Positions 1 through 10,560 of a DNA stretch of 64,000 bases are shown here, one piece after another. Position 1 is the stretch's first letter. Every line of letters starts with the position of its first letter. The notes beneath the pieces are model-generated. The model did no database searches, was not told the origin of the DNA, and saw only the letters and a list, made by a program, of their open reading frames with translations. The position numbers and the translations under genes were made by a program. This stretch comes from Stictocephala bisonia (taxonomy: Eukaryota > Arthropoda > Insecta > Hemiptera > Membracidae). The stretch is taken from NCBI GenBank assembly GCA_035578905.1, contig JAQJVL010002569.1:27521-91520 (forward strand), given 5' to 3'.

Positions 1-60
1 AGTATACAGGACAACATCCTAAAGTTTCATGGCGATCGGTTGGATGGTTTGGCAGCGCAT
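1..60 (+). repeat. Possible retroelement tail motif
   Basis: This stretch contains a phrase of the type AAGTTTCATGGCGATCGGTT followed by a short A-rich run into a microsatellite. Similar phrases (aaatttca..atcggtt..) sit near the 3' ends of many insect transposable elements, and a related one occurs here at 17400-17470. The element itself is off the left edge, so assignment is only by motif resemblance. Confidence 0.3.
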
Positions 61-68
61 AAACTTCA

Positions 69-71
<3 letters not shown>

Positions 72-118
<47 letters not shown>
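72..118. repeat. (TA)n microsatellite
   Basis: An uninterrupted TA dinucleotide run of about 47 bases. It lies directly upstream of the Penelope-like coding remnant and opens a meaningless tyrosine-isoleucine reading frame. Confidence 0.97.
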
Positions 119-119
<1 letters not shown>

Positions 120-120
<1 letters not shown>

Positions 121-755
121 AACATCCTCTTTTATAAATATAGATAACGGATACAAACCAAACATGATTGACAAACTAATAAGAAACAAAAAGAAGAAAA
201 GAAATAACAGCAGCTCAATAAATCAAGACCCAAAGAAGATCAAATTTATAAACGTACCGTATAACACAAGCCAAACAAAGCTATTCGAAAAACCTTTCAA
301 AATACAAATTAAAACTAAGTTTCTCAACACGCAACCCCACATTCAAAATTTTAGATAAAAAATGTCAAAAAGAACATAATAATGACAAAATTTACAACAA
401 ATCAGGTATTTACAAAATTTATTGTACAGACTGTGATAAATTCTACATTGGACAAACTGGAAGACCATTCAAAACACACTTTCAAGATCACATACAAGCT
501 CTCAGAAGCTATAACACAACTACAATGAAATCCACATTCACAGAACACTTGCTCTCTACAGACCACACGTACACAAAAATGGAAGAAAACATGAAAATAT
601 TAAATTTTATGAAAAAGGGCAAGAAAATGAATGCAACAGAAGAATTACAAATATATTTAGCACAAAAAGAAAATCCAGTGAACATATTGAACACACAAAT
701 CAATTATACAAACCCAATTTTTGATAACATTCTAAACATTAAAAATTATAATTAA
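120..755 (+). pseudogene. Penelope-like element, C-terminal part with GIY-YIG endonuclease
   Basis: This is the C-terminal part of a Penelope-like retroelement. Positions 120-358 give the lysine-rich region before the nuclease (...DKLIRNKKKKRN..., ...KFINVPY...). After a +1 frameshift near 300-310 the frame continues to the stop at 755. It contains NKSGIYKIYC followed by CDKFYIGQTGR and a downstream FTEHLLSTDH, which is the GIY...YIG core with the following arginine and histidine as in the Penelope family's GIY-YIG domain. The second half of the C-x(n)-C pair before YIG is kept. The reverse-transcriptase domain is absent: the element is 5'-truncated or lies off the window. The frameshift and a stop inside the 29-358 frame make it a dead copy. 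Confidence 0.82.
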
Positions 756-860
756 ATATATCACCAACTTATCCACATTCATCAATATTTATAAAAATCG
801 CATGTTTTACAATTTTATTTAAAGAATTATTATATACTTAACTTATTTATTTTATTTACG

Positions 861-890
861 CTTGAAAATGACCATACAGTTGAAACATGT
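861..890 (+). other. Hammerhead-like motif in Penelope 3' region
   Basis: About 105 bases after the GIY-YIG stop codon is a CTTGAAAATGAC...GTTGAAAC arrangement: a CTGANGA-like box, a short self-complementary arm (GAC/GTT) and a GAAA box. Penelope-like elements are known to carry hammerhead ribozyme motifs, and similar sequences occur here at 23683-23711, 42780-42830, 57845-57875 and 58325-58362. The first box departs from the CTGANGA core (CTTGAAAA), so this copy is unlikely to be catalytic. Confidence 0.4.
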
Positions 891-1422
891 AGTGTTTAAT
901 CAATTTTAATAAAAAACGTTAAAGGGTACTCAGTTTTTAATTTTATTACATCCAAAATATATATATTATATTTTTTTATGTATATTAATTGTTCAAATTT
1001 TTATATTTAGGCAGGGGTTTTCATTCTAATTATATATTCCTTATTTTTACCCTTTTTTTATTTTTAAGAGAGCTAAAAACACCCTTTCTCCAACTTCTCT
1101 CCATTTATTTAAACAATGGAGTCAGGAAACAATGAAGGAATCACTGAACAGCCTCTCTCTCAACAACATTGTCACTTTTTGTTTTGAGACACGTCTAAAA
1201 CGTAACTTGAATGATAAGTATGGCATTTTTGCTATTCTAACAATACGCTTTAAGTATTCTATTCATTTATCATAATAAAGCCTCAAAATAAGCGAAAAGC
1301 ATTATAAGTCATGTTTCTTAACTAGCATATTGCTTTTTGGTAGAAATATAAAACGAGTGAACGTCATTATAATATAAGTACAAAATATTATACTGATTAA
1401 TTACTATGAACCACGTACGTTT
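891..1422. other. AT-rich DNA, no feature seen
   Basis: AT-rich sequence with short poly-T and TA runs; no open frame, repeat copy or hairpin that I could support. Confidence 0.6.
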
Positions 1423-1588
1423 GCCGCCATGGTGGTTCAGTGACTAAAGATTCGTACTGTAGAGGGCAAGGTCCAAGGTTCGAATTCCCAACTGATCTAA
1501 CGGTCAGTACTTTTACCTGCTGAATAAAATCAAGCTTAGGCCATCAGATCCATTTTAACTGGCAAGTGAAAATAAAAAATAAAAACCC
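1423..1588 (+). mobile_element. tRNA-derived SINE, family 1 (copy A)
   Basis: The head reads GCCATGGTGGTTCAGTGACT with an A-box-like segment, and about 35 bases on there is a B box, GGTTCGAATTCC. A body ending in AACTGGCAAGTGAA and an A-rich tail (AATAAAAAATAAAAA) follow. The same head, body (ACGGTC(A/G)GTACTT..., GAATAAA(A/G)T) and tail junction recur at 41690-41850, and a truncated head at 47171-47210, so this is a dispersed family. The two polymerase III boxes would be the internal promoter. The head does not fold into a proper tRNA, so it is not a tRNA gene. Confidence 0.75.
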
Positions 1589-1630
1589 TCTTCTCCAACC
1601 AGAGTCAAAGCTTTCTACTCAACACAAAAA

Positions 1631-1930
1631 TTGGTCGGTAGCGTAGTTGGTTCAATCCCAGATTCATGTGCTAAAGGTTCTTAGTTCGATCCCAATCAGA
1701 GTCAATACATTTTGAGAAGGATCAACTGATAATCACCTGTTGTTTATTTGTCATTGGGCTATTAATTAATGACACTTTCTAAGGAATAGTCGGCCTTAGT
1801 TTGTAACAATGACTACATTCGCTCATCTACACTCATCACACTCATTCGAAATCCATATTCGCCCATATCTTGACGATCGGCGTCTTACGAATAGATAAAA
1901 AAATAAATAAATAAAATAAATAAATAAAAA
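1631..1930 (+). mobile_element. tRNA-headed SINE with shared 3' tail (SINE-like family 2, copy a)
   Basis: A tRNA-like head (GGTCGGTAGCGTAGTTGG, B-box-like TTAGTTCGATCCC near 1680-1692) is followed by a body. From about 1750 comes a segment shared with the family-2 repeats elsewhere (ATTGGGCTATTAAT, GTAACAATGACTACATTCG, CATATTCGCCC, GATCGGCGTCTTA), then an AT-rich tail. This copy lacks the ACGTGG hairpin block present in the others. It is the only copy here in which a tRNA-like head sits before the shared tail, so it may show the complete SINE layout; chance adjacency cannot be excluded. Confidence 0.55.
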
Positions 1931-2089
1931 TATGTAACGTTCATTTGTTTTGTATTATAAAGTTATGAAAAATAGGAATAGAAAAAACCTACTATGAATA
2001 TACTGTAACACCTATTGGCATCCCTCCTTACAATATTCGTCAGTTTAAGTGGTGAGTTTAATTTTAATTTGAGTGTTGAGGAGATGAAA

Positions 2090-2545
2090 AAGACATATCA
2101 TCCTTGAAAAATATACTTAAAAATGTAGAGGATCAGTGTTCAGTGTTTGCAGCGCACAGATGGCCTGGAACAACACACTCGGCGAACCAACATTCGTATT
2201 TTTGGAGTTCTGGAAGTTGAGAGTGAGGACACTGACAAATTTGTCACGGATCTCTTTAAGGACAAATTAAAGGTAGACATCCCGGTTGACAAGCTGGACC
2301 GTACTCATCGCGTGGGGTGCAAGCCGGGTACAGCGGTGGAGGTTCACCTACTGTCGGCAGCTCAGGAGATTTCCATCGAGGGGTGTGGGGGTAGGTTTAA
2401 TACGCCACCGCACCGCTCGATTGCCGGGGCAACGGCTCTACTAGCCACACAAATAACATTTCTCGGAAGAGCTAGAGCCAAACATGAAAGTTGGAATGTT
2501 CTATACATGGATGAATCATGAGTAGATACTAATTTAACATTCAAA
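2090..2545 (+). pseudogene. LINE ORF1 fragment (RRM-type RNA-binding protein)
   Basis: An open frame at 2147-2521 reads LEQHTRRTNIRIFGV, then a DTDKFVTDLFKDKLKVDI-type helix and DRTHRVG. This is the pattern of LINE/jockey-type ORF1 proteins: end of a coiled coil, then an RRM-like fold that binds the element RNA. After about residue 75 the frame is disrupted and resembles the family only in pieces (LGRARAKHESWNV near the end). There is no initiator region, no zinc knuckles, and no adjacent ORF2, so this is a short dead fragment. Which LINE clade it came from cannot be told from this piece. Confidence 0.65.
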
Positions 2546-3884
2546 AAGTGTTGGTAGAGTGATTTTTGTTAAAAGTAGTTCAAACGTCCGTTATCTCAAA
2601 CCATTTCTTTCTTCATTAATTAAGATACAGTAATAGTTCAGGGGCTAAAAAATGAATTAGAAAAATTATAAAATATAATAGTTTTGTCCATTTTCTTTTT
2701 CTAAACTGACGTACCGCAGAAGATTAGGGCGATAATTCATGCTGGGATAAAAATACTAATTGTTAGTAAAACACGAACAGTTGTCAAGTTATTAATTAAT
2801 ATACTGTAATACGAAGAATATTGGGTAATAAGATAAAATAAATTACTGTATAAAACTAAAACTAGTCTATCTTAAACTCAACAAATAAAAAAAAAAAAAC
2901 AATACTAATTAATATTTTTCGTTTTGATTGATTTTATTAAGCCTTTCAAGAAAAATTGCTATTTAACTTAAAAGTACAGACAGACAAACAGGCGGGTGGA
3001 GACCGAGACAAATGTTATTAGGTTAGAACATATGACGGGGGCTCGTCACTCACAGCCAATAGTAGCCGCATTCCTGCCGTTGGCATTCTCCTGAGCTGCC
3101 GACAGTAGTTCTCACCACGACCACCAATTTATCATTATTACAAGGTATGTCATAAACACCACAGACTATCGCCATATAGGCATAATAAAAACCCCCTTTT
3201 AAACTTATGCACTGATAGCTACTGTATTGCACGTTTCTAGAGAAGGCATGTTGAGACAGAGTAGTACCGATAACTCTCGATGACAACACTCGATGCTATC
3301 AGCTCCAAGGTCGAGGCTGAACTTACTGTCAGCGTGTTAATACTCTTCTCGCGAGTAATACATTTCCTGCTTTCTTCAGCTAGCTCGTTCGTAACTTGTA
3401 TTTTACCATTTATCAGGACTACGCCCACCTCTCCCCCAAACTTTTGTGGTTGATGTCTTCATACCTTTACCCTTATACTACATTTGGTTTTCAGTAAACT
3501 ACTTGATATTATAAATTAAAAACAACTAAAATACACAAGAACAATTACAAATAGTATCAAATATCTTTTGTTAATCACGTCCCTGAGTATGGTAAACGTA
3601 AATTCCTTACATGAATCAGGATATATGTACATACTACGTAATTAATTATATTATAATGACTTAGCATGACTCTATACATAATTTTAATGTTATAATATAT
3701 GATAAAATTGTTATTTACAAATCCTTGCGTACCTTGAAATTGTAATTAAGTTTACTAAAAATATGAAGTTAATTGACTGTCAAACCACTTCATGTCATTA
3801 GGTCTCACAACGTAACACACTTTAAGCTACAATTACTTTTTTGCATAAAGAAAATTTCAAAAGTTGTATCGCAATCTCAAACTA
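2546..3884. other. Non-coding stretch, no feature seen
   Basis: AT-rich DNA with a more GC-balanced part around 2990-3460 in which small frames exist but none resembles a known protein. No tandem repeat or clear inverted repeat was recognised. Confidence 0.5.
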
Positions 3885-4700
3885 ATAAATGATAATAAAA
3901 AATAAGCTTTATTTCTCATAATAACGTACAACAAAATACAACAGTAAATATATACACTTAATAATACTTACACTTAATAATGTTAATTTGAGAAATAAAG
4001 GAGTTACCTCCCAGGCTAAGCCTGTTTGGAGGATTCCTAGACACAGGCTTGTATTTTTAAAAAAGCAGCTAATGGCAACGCTAATTATTTATAAATAAAT
4101 AGTCATAAATTGTTTTTCCCTAAATGAATTCATATATTTTAATTTTTTTAAATATTTCATTTTAACTTAGGTTAGGTTAAACTGGTTTTCTGAGCCTTCA
4201 ATACAATAGATTTTCTAAATTGTAGTGCCTTTTGGTCAATCAATTGATAGAATACTACAACTAAGAAACAAAAATGTATTTTTATGTGTTACAATAAATA
4301 AAAGGTATGCACATAAATAATAAGTGTGTACAAGGACACAATTTATAAAAAAATAATACATAAATAATTAATATGTCTGATTTATAAACATTAATTAATA
4401 AATGGTCAACACAAATAATAAAAACTGTGTAGAATGTACATTCTCATTCATATAACAGAAGAAAACATAAACATTACAGTATTTTGGTACTCACCACTAC
4501 CTAACACTGATCCTAACAAGCACCTGTTCAATATCTTCCACTGAAAAATCCATTGTTTAAGGTGTTTAAAAAGCTTTCAAAAAAAGGTGATTTAAAAGAA
4601 TTTTGTTTTCTGAGTTCAGCTGATATTCGATTAAATAATTTTGGCACTAAATAGGTAAAATGTTTTTGTAAAATCTATCTTATGTCCCGTTCATTCTGTG
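3885..4700 (-). mobile_element. 3' end of a degenerate CR1/Jockey-like LINE
   Basis: On the minus strand, 4674-4528 encodes FTYLVPKLFNRISAELRKQN and a following basic-aromatic stretch to a stop. This matches the reverse-transcriptase C-terminal signature ("...PKIFN.LP.ELR...F...K..L") of CR1/Jockey-type LINEs, and agrees with the equivalent end of the LINE at 18085-19629. Downstream on the same strand lies an AT-rich 3' UTR with an AATAAA-type signal (plus-strand 3904-3914) and an ATT-rich end, as expected of a LINE tail. Upstream coding sequence (plus 4690-4800) is too decayed to translate. The catalytic domain is missing. Confidence 0.6.
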
Positions 4701-4920
4701 TTTAAACGTATGGGGAAATAACGACTTAACTTAAGTGTCTCAAAATATTTAGAACTAATTAACTTGTTATTTCCCCCAGACGATCATTAACCTGAATGTA
4801 TTTTAAATAATTAAGCTCTCATTTACCAATTCATTTAATACTAATCAACACAAATACATTTACTTAAATTGATAATTTAAAATAACAAAAACTATACATA
4901 ATTTATTAAAAATTAATCGT

Positions 4921-5064
4921 TCATTTATAAAAACGTTGTATTGCCTCAGCAGCTTTTTTAGACAACTTTTCAAAGAGTGCTTCTCCCAATCCCATATCTC
5001 GTTCTTTAATTGTCAAAGATGTTACTTGAACACAAGAGGGCTTCAAATGGATTGCTTTTCTCAT
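4921..5064 (-). CDS. Unrecognised 47-residue open frame
   Basis: A minus-strand frame starts at ATG (5064) just after an in-frame stop and ends at TGA (4921). It reads MRKAIHLKPSCVQVTSLTIK, then a charged amphipathic stretch (KERDMGLGEALFEKLSKKAA) ending in RFYK. The composition looks protein-like and stands out from the surrounding AT-rich DNA, and the end has the character of a helix. I do not recognise a family. It could be a terminal exon of a host gene, a processed-pseudogene scrap or an unrelated TE fragment; no clear splice acceptor or polyadenylation signal was identified. Confidence 0.2.
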   Translation of the reverse strand: MRKAIHLKPSCVQVTSLTIKERDMGLGEALFEKLSKKAAEAIQRFYK

Positions 5065-5391
5065 TTAAGTTTCTCTTTTTAAAAATATTGGCAAGAGTCA
5101 AAGTAAGTATGGTATATATTCTCTAATTTACAGTTCATCTACGTATAAGTGTTTACTTTATATAATAGTTCGTTTAAAAGTGTTGCAAAATGATGTAAAT
5201 GGGGGGGGGATATTTAAAAATTCAACTTCATATTTCAGGGTAATTTTTTGACAACGTATAAATAGTCAAATAACACATAACCTTCACTATCTTATGATAA
5301 TCTGTAGTCTATACTTTATTTAATGAACGTCCTTCCTTGACACGAGCATGCTTCGTGGTATATCTGTGAATTGTGACATGCGGTGTTGCCA

Positions 5392-5616
<225 letters not shown>

Positions 5617-5689
5617 ACAATTAAAGCTTTACGATTATATACTGTATGTACTCACAATAAAATTGACAATATCTTTACTTGTTTTAAAA

Positions 5690-6010
5690 CTGATATATTT
5701 AGAGACCTGAAATATGGCAACAAATACCTAAGACTTACAGTTGAAGCTGGTTTACATCGTCACGCCATTGGTCGTAACTTTCTTAAACGACTCGTAGTTC
5801 CAGCGTTTGCTGTAAAAAGGTTCTGAAGTCGAGTCGGATCCTTCACCAATAAGCTTTAAGTTTATCAAACACATTGACGTAACTCCGCCTGGTACGCACA
5901 GCGCTAGTGGATGTGCTGTCTGTCGGAAACAACATTTAGTAAGCCACATGAAAACCCAATGTGTACGAACAAAATTAAATGTGCTGCCTCATAATGGAAC
6001 ACTTTAATAA
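5690..6010 (+). pseudogene. Probable piggyBac transposase C-terminal remnant
   Basis: Around 5890-5990 the plus strand reads GCAVCRKQHLVSHMKTQC and then KLNVLPHNGTL. The spacing resembles the cysteine-rich zinc-binding tail of piggyBac transposases (CxxC, then an aromatic/threonine-rich strand, then C..C.VPLH.GTCF), with the second cysteine pair and final cysteine lost and small indels. An upstream frame (HAIGRNFLKRLVV, 5760-5800) could be the preceding linker. The intact version of this tail is seen at 21568-22059. No inverted repeats or TTAA duplication were established here. Confidence 0.4.
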
Positions 6011-8010
6011 GGAAAGAGGATTACGGTCTTATTGTCTGAAATGCTGTCAGCTAATGATACAACAATACGTATTTTTAACGTCCTCAGTTGCTAATATTAC
6101 AATTTTATTTTTGACCATTTTAGTTTATCTGAGCTGTTATTTTATGAATGTACCGGAAGTTGGTATCATCTTATTGTTGGTACATAAATAATCAAATATT
6201 TATTTGTTTAATGTACTTGATATCATAAAAACATGTGTACATTTATTGAGTATCCCACATAAGCTATAGTATTCATAAAAGGCAGTCGTATTAACTTTAA
6301 TTATTTATTTAATTGTAATGCCTTTAAACTTTCTTCCTCTAACTATAATACTGACACCAAAACAGATTTCCACAAGGATAACATGAAAACTCTGTTGTAT
6401 ATTTAGCATGGATTTTTATAGCCAGCTACAACTAAAAGAAGGAGGAATATAAAATTAAAAATCAGACCAAACCTTCGCTAAAATATTTTACACATTCTTT
6501 AGCATCTCTTTCGTTCTTTAAAATGTACACTAAACCATTTATATTAAAGGTTAATATAATTTAAATTTTAAATAAAATATTTAGGTTCTTGAAAATATTT
6601 TCAATTTTAATAAAATTTTAGGTTTTTATTAAGTTGTTATATTGCAATTCTAATTGTATATTTTAATTTTTTGTAAGAGAAAAGAAAGAAGAATGAGAGA
6701 AGAAAATCTATGTCATCTTGATGAACAAAAATCTTTCAATAGTATGCTATAAGCCATCTAATAAATAAAATATTTGTTTTAAATTGGTTAAACTTTCTCC
6801 AATCTGATATTTAATTGCATTTATTGTGAATTAACTTTTATTAAGTTTTAGGCATACGTATAATCACAGTGAATATTGATAATATGTTAAATGTTATGTT
6901 CTTGAAGAGTGTTATTGTTATTTTAAATTAAATATAATTAATATGTTCTTGCTATTTAAAGTAGTACTAATCATGATCTAAATTTAGTATCACCTATAAA
7001 TAACAATAGGAAACTTACGGCTAATAAAAAAAACAACTTCACACGTCTTGTTATAGACTTATCAAAACATTGATTGTAATGTTACAAAACACGTTTACAA
7101 TAATAAAAGATATAATTTTAAACCATCAGTTAATATTATCTTACAATTGCATAATATTGTACTTGTAATAATATTACAAGTATTGAAATAATAATACTTA
7201 CATAACATTGTAATGATGATGAAAGGCAATGGTTATTCAGCCCAACACATCAAAGATAATGTACAAAAGACCAAACTCTATGTTTTACCGAAAACATGAT
7301 AAATAATGTTATAAATATTCATTATTTTTATTGAAATAAGATGTGCACTTCACCCAATATGTAAGTGGGTATTCTACCAAAGATTGAATTGTATATTTCA
7401 ATGAAAAGTTTAATCTAAAAATAATAAAACTGGTACAACATCTGAACCAACTGGGAAATCAGTTCCAGTAACAGTAGGCCCATTTTAATTTCTGTCTCAC
7501 CTTACATCAATTCCCTAAATACATTTTAAGTAATATATTTTCTTTAGCAAGTAAATAAGTACGTGGATGAATGATTTTATAAATATAACACAAAAAGATA
7601 AATAATGATTTTTAAATTTCTTTTTGGTTTATCATTGTATAACTATTTAAAGGGAGAGTTCAAATATTCTCCAATAATCCATTTTATTTATTTATTTATT
7701 TTTTTGTGGCCTTTTCTCTACAAGGTAGGCATCGTTATCTAATTAAGCATATTCTAATTTTTTTAAAACCATTAATTAAAATGTCTAAGATGTACATAAA
7801 ATAAAATTGTATTGTATAAAGAAATAGTTGATAACGATAAATAGATATAATAGTATCACGTCACATTTTTAATAGGTCTACTTTTATATTATTGTGAATT
7901 TATTCATATCTAACTTACCACCCACTGAAAACATTTTATTTTAATTAAAAACACAAAATATTTCAAATTTTAGTCATTTTCAATTGTTATATATATAAAC
8001 TACTAACAGA
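6011..8010. other. AT-rich DNA, no gene seen
   Basis: About 2 kb of very AT-rich sequence with short simple-sequence patches (for example TTTA repeats near 7683-7702). No coding frame or recognisable element. Confidence 0.6.
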
Positions 8011-8012
8011 AT

Positions 8013-8212
8013 CAATGTACCCACCCATACACGTGATATTGACCCACCCACCTACCCATACACGTACATTGATATTGACCCACCCACCCACTCACACACG
8101 TACAGTGATATTGACCCACCCACCCACCCATACACGTGATATTGACCCACCCACCCAACCCATACACGTACATTGATATTGACCCACCCACCCACCCATA
8201 CATGTACAGTGA
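8013..8212. repeat. Minisatellite locus 1 (CCCACCCATACACGTAC family)
   Basis: About six tandem units of roughly 33 bases built on GACCCACCCACCCA-TACACGTACA-TTGATATT. Some units lack the GTACATT segment and are shorter. The same core occurs at 14890-15175, 26388-28622 and, as a fragment in the opposite orientation, at 40583-40602. The array abuts the large LINE that follows. Confidence 0.92.
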
Positions 8213-8861
8213 TATTGGTGGTTGGTAGGCCTGGTTGGTCTTATTGGATGCTAGAAATTAGTGCTCTACATTTTAAGTTTTAAATATAAATATTAACTGT
8301 TTTAATTTTCTTGGGACTATGTCGGTGCTTGAAGCGAATCATGACGGACCGTTTGCATGTTTCGCTGTCTAAGCTACTCAACTGTAAGTAGTTAATGTTG
8401 CACTGTAACTAACAACTGGGCAAGAGAATTCCGACAAACAGTGTTTATGGTGTGTCGTAAAGCTGCAGTTTTGGGTACTGCGCATTGCTACTGAGTTGCT
8501 CTATCAGGGATACCACCCTTTCCGCTGGCAGCTGAATATCCCCGACTAACCGATGCGATGGTGTTGTACCCTGAACGTCTAGGCAATTAGACACGCTTGA
8601 CAGCATTTCACGGCGCCTGCATACTCCACGTGGCACACTATCATCACACCTGAGCCTCCGGACTGCCGCTTCATTATCACGGCTACCTACATTTGCGAGT
8701 TGGGTGTTTTGAACACTATTGCATTGACTTTTCAACATGTATTGTATTGTTGATTTATTATAAATAAATGTATTATGTACATTAACACCTTGTTTGTAGT
8801 TAACTAGACACAACAGCTTTGTCACAATTTCATTAGTTTGTTTTTATTTTAAATTTCAATA

Positions 8862-9500
8862 ATGGAATTTCCTGATTTTAACCTGCTTGAAGATTGTGAT
8901 CTAGAAAATAAGATGGTTAAATTATCATCAGAATTAAAAATGTTAGCTGTTAACAGCCCTGAAGTTGATATTAATAATCTTACATATGAGTTAGCAGGCC
9001 TTATGCAGATTTGTGATGATTTTTTCGTAGAACGAAAAGCTATTATTGAAAAAAATATTGATCTGGATAGGGAATTAAATTTATTAATGGAACACTTTAA
9101 TTCATCTATGTCACTAATGAAAATTGAATTGGATAATTCTTTTAAAATCCAAGATGCTATTGTTGAAGAGAAAGAATCCCTTGTACGGGAACTGTGTAAT
9201 GGTGAAATATTCTTTGCGTGATCTAAAAATAAATATAATAATGCAATCTCTGAAAACAAATCAATAAAATCTATAGTTGCGTATTTGGATTCTGGTGTTT
9301 CCAAACGCTGTATGGACAAGGTTATCAAAGAAAATAACGATCTAAAAGACAAGATCTCATTTAGCCATTTTAATATTGCTACACTTAAAGACCAGTTAAA
9401 CAATCTTGTAGATAAGAACACTGATATGTCCTCTAAGCTTAACCAATACACTGTACAACTTAAGGAATTGCAGTCTAAATCCTGGAGTACTGATAGATAG
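8862..9500 (+). pseudogene. LINE ORF1, N-terminal coiled-coil region
   Basis: The start ATG at 8862 follows the leader and opens MEFPDFNLLEDCDLENKMVK. The frame is rich in Leu/Glu/Asn/Lys with heptad-like spacing and stays in one frame through 9500. In-frame stops at 9219-9221 (TGA) and 9498-9500 (TAG) split it. Coiled coils in LINE ORF1 proteins mediate trimerisation around the element RNA; that role is inferred here. There is no CCHC knuckle or PHD-type zinc finger visible. It continues in the same frame into the segment starting near 9510. Confidence 0.65.
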
Positions 9501-9503
9501 TTA

Positions 9504-9930
9504 GACGACAACATACTTAAGGCTTACTTTGATGGTTTTATGAAGCACCCATCTGCCATCACCAGCAAGGCATTATTCGTAGGGCCATCCATCAGTGAGT
9601 TCCTTAAGAACGGCCTGAAAGACGATATAGATGGTCAAATCAATGAATTAGATTTTAAGTACTATAACTATGTATTCTGTTGTGTATGTAACAGCAGCCA
9701 GCCGGACAGAGAGGACAGTGTGCTACTCACTGGAGCCTTTTATTCCTTGACATGACAAATCAGTTTGCTTTCCATCTTGACTCCATATCAGGCTTAAATT
9801 CTAAATTCGCATGGCAACTGGCAAGCAGCTTGAATCTTAGCAGTGACCGTTGTTTTGTATAGCCTTGTGTACAGCAAAATAATAGTTTTGAATGTGGTCT
9901 GAACGTGCTTATTAACTCGATGATTATACA
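9504..9930 (+). pseudogene. LINE ORF1, Ulp1/C48-like cysteine protease module
   Basis: The frame continues as DDNILKAYFDGFMKHPSAIT with GPSISEFLK, then after a frameshift near 9717-9725 reads THWSLLFLDMTNQFAFHLDS. After an in-frame TAG (9860) it goes on to CVQQNNSFECGLNVLIN. The set HW (His codon 9728), LDS (Asp 9779), QQ (9872-9877) and ECG (Cys 9893) matches the His-Asp-Gln-Cys order of Ulp1/SENP/adenain-type (C48) proteases. The His-Asp spacing of 17 residues is as in Ulp1. Asp-Cys is 38 residues, shorter than in Ulp1. These enzymes cleave ubiquitin-like proteins; what such a module does in a LINE is unknown. With a frameshift and a stop the copy is inactive. Confidence 0.6.
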
Positions 9931-10560
9931 TACTAAATGGTTACTGCCATGTAGAGCCTCGCTCTCGACAACCTTTCCCTGATTGGTTTTGTAGGTTTTC
10001 TGACAGCTCCAGTCGTATTGCTGAACCTCACTGTTCGTCAAAAGCTATTCAGGAACATATAGCAGTAAGTAGTCAGACCGCCAGCCGTTACGCAGTAGGG
10101 AAAAATCTATGTAGTATGGATAAGTTGTCGATAAAAGTTAAAATACCTCTAGAAAAAATAACTAGCTCATCTTGGGAAACTGTTAAGCATAAAAGTAAGT
10201 CGAATAGTAAATGTGAATCTGAAAAGTCCAATGTACCCATCAGTAACAGGTTCTCTGTGTTGACAACCGTACCTGAAAGTGTAAGTACTGCCGGAAATGC
10301 GGTATCTCGGATTATAGGTGTAAAAGTTAAAAACATAAAAACATCCCGCAAAAACAATCCAAACATGTTATAAATAGTAAGTCTATTTCTAATTTATCTA
10401 CCAGTTTGAATCCATGGAAAGTGTGTAAAAATCCCTTCATTTCCGCCCAAAATCACCCTGCTAGTCACCCAAAGACAAGACCTAAATATACCAACGCATC
10501 CTATGTACCTGACCCTTCAGTCTCCCCATGTCAGTCTCAGTGTAAAACATCTAAAGTAGT
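9931..10560 (+). pseudogene. LINE ORF1 linker, low complexity
   Basis: Several in-frame stops follow the protease module (9960-10090). The frame then reopens at 10092-10373 with MDKLSIKVKIPLEKI and a Ser/Lys/Asn-rich stretch, and shifts near 10373 into 10406-10560, rich in Pro/Ser/Lys. I recognise no domain here. It most likely joins the protease and esterase modules of the same ORF1; that reading depends on the whole element being one insertion. Confidence 0.5.

Noticed and set aside
8445..8825. Minus-strand frame of 126 codons
   Set aside because: It runs antisense through the LINE leader with no family resemblance.
8849..9514. Minus-strand frame of 221 codons
   Set aside because: Antisense shadow of the coiled-coil ORF1, made possible by its low stop-codon complement.
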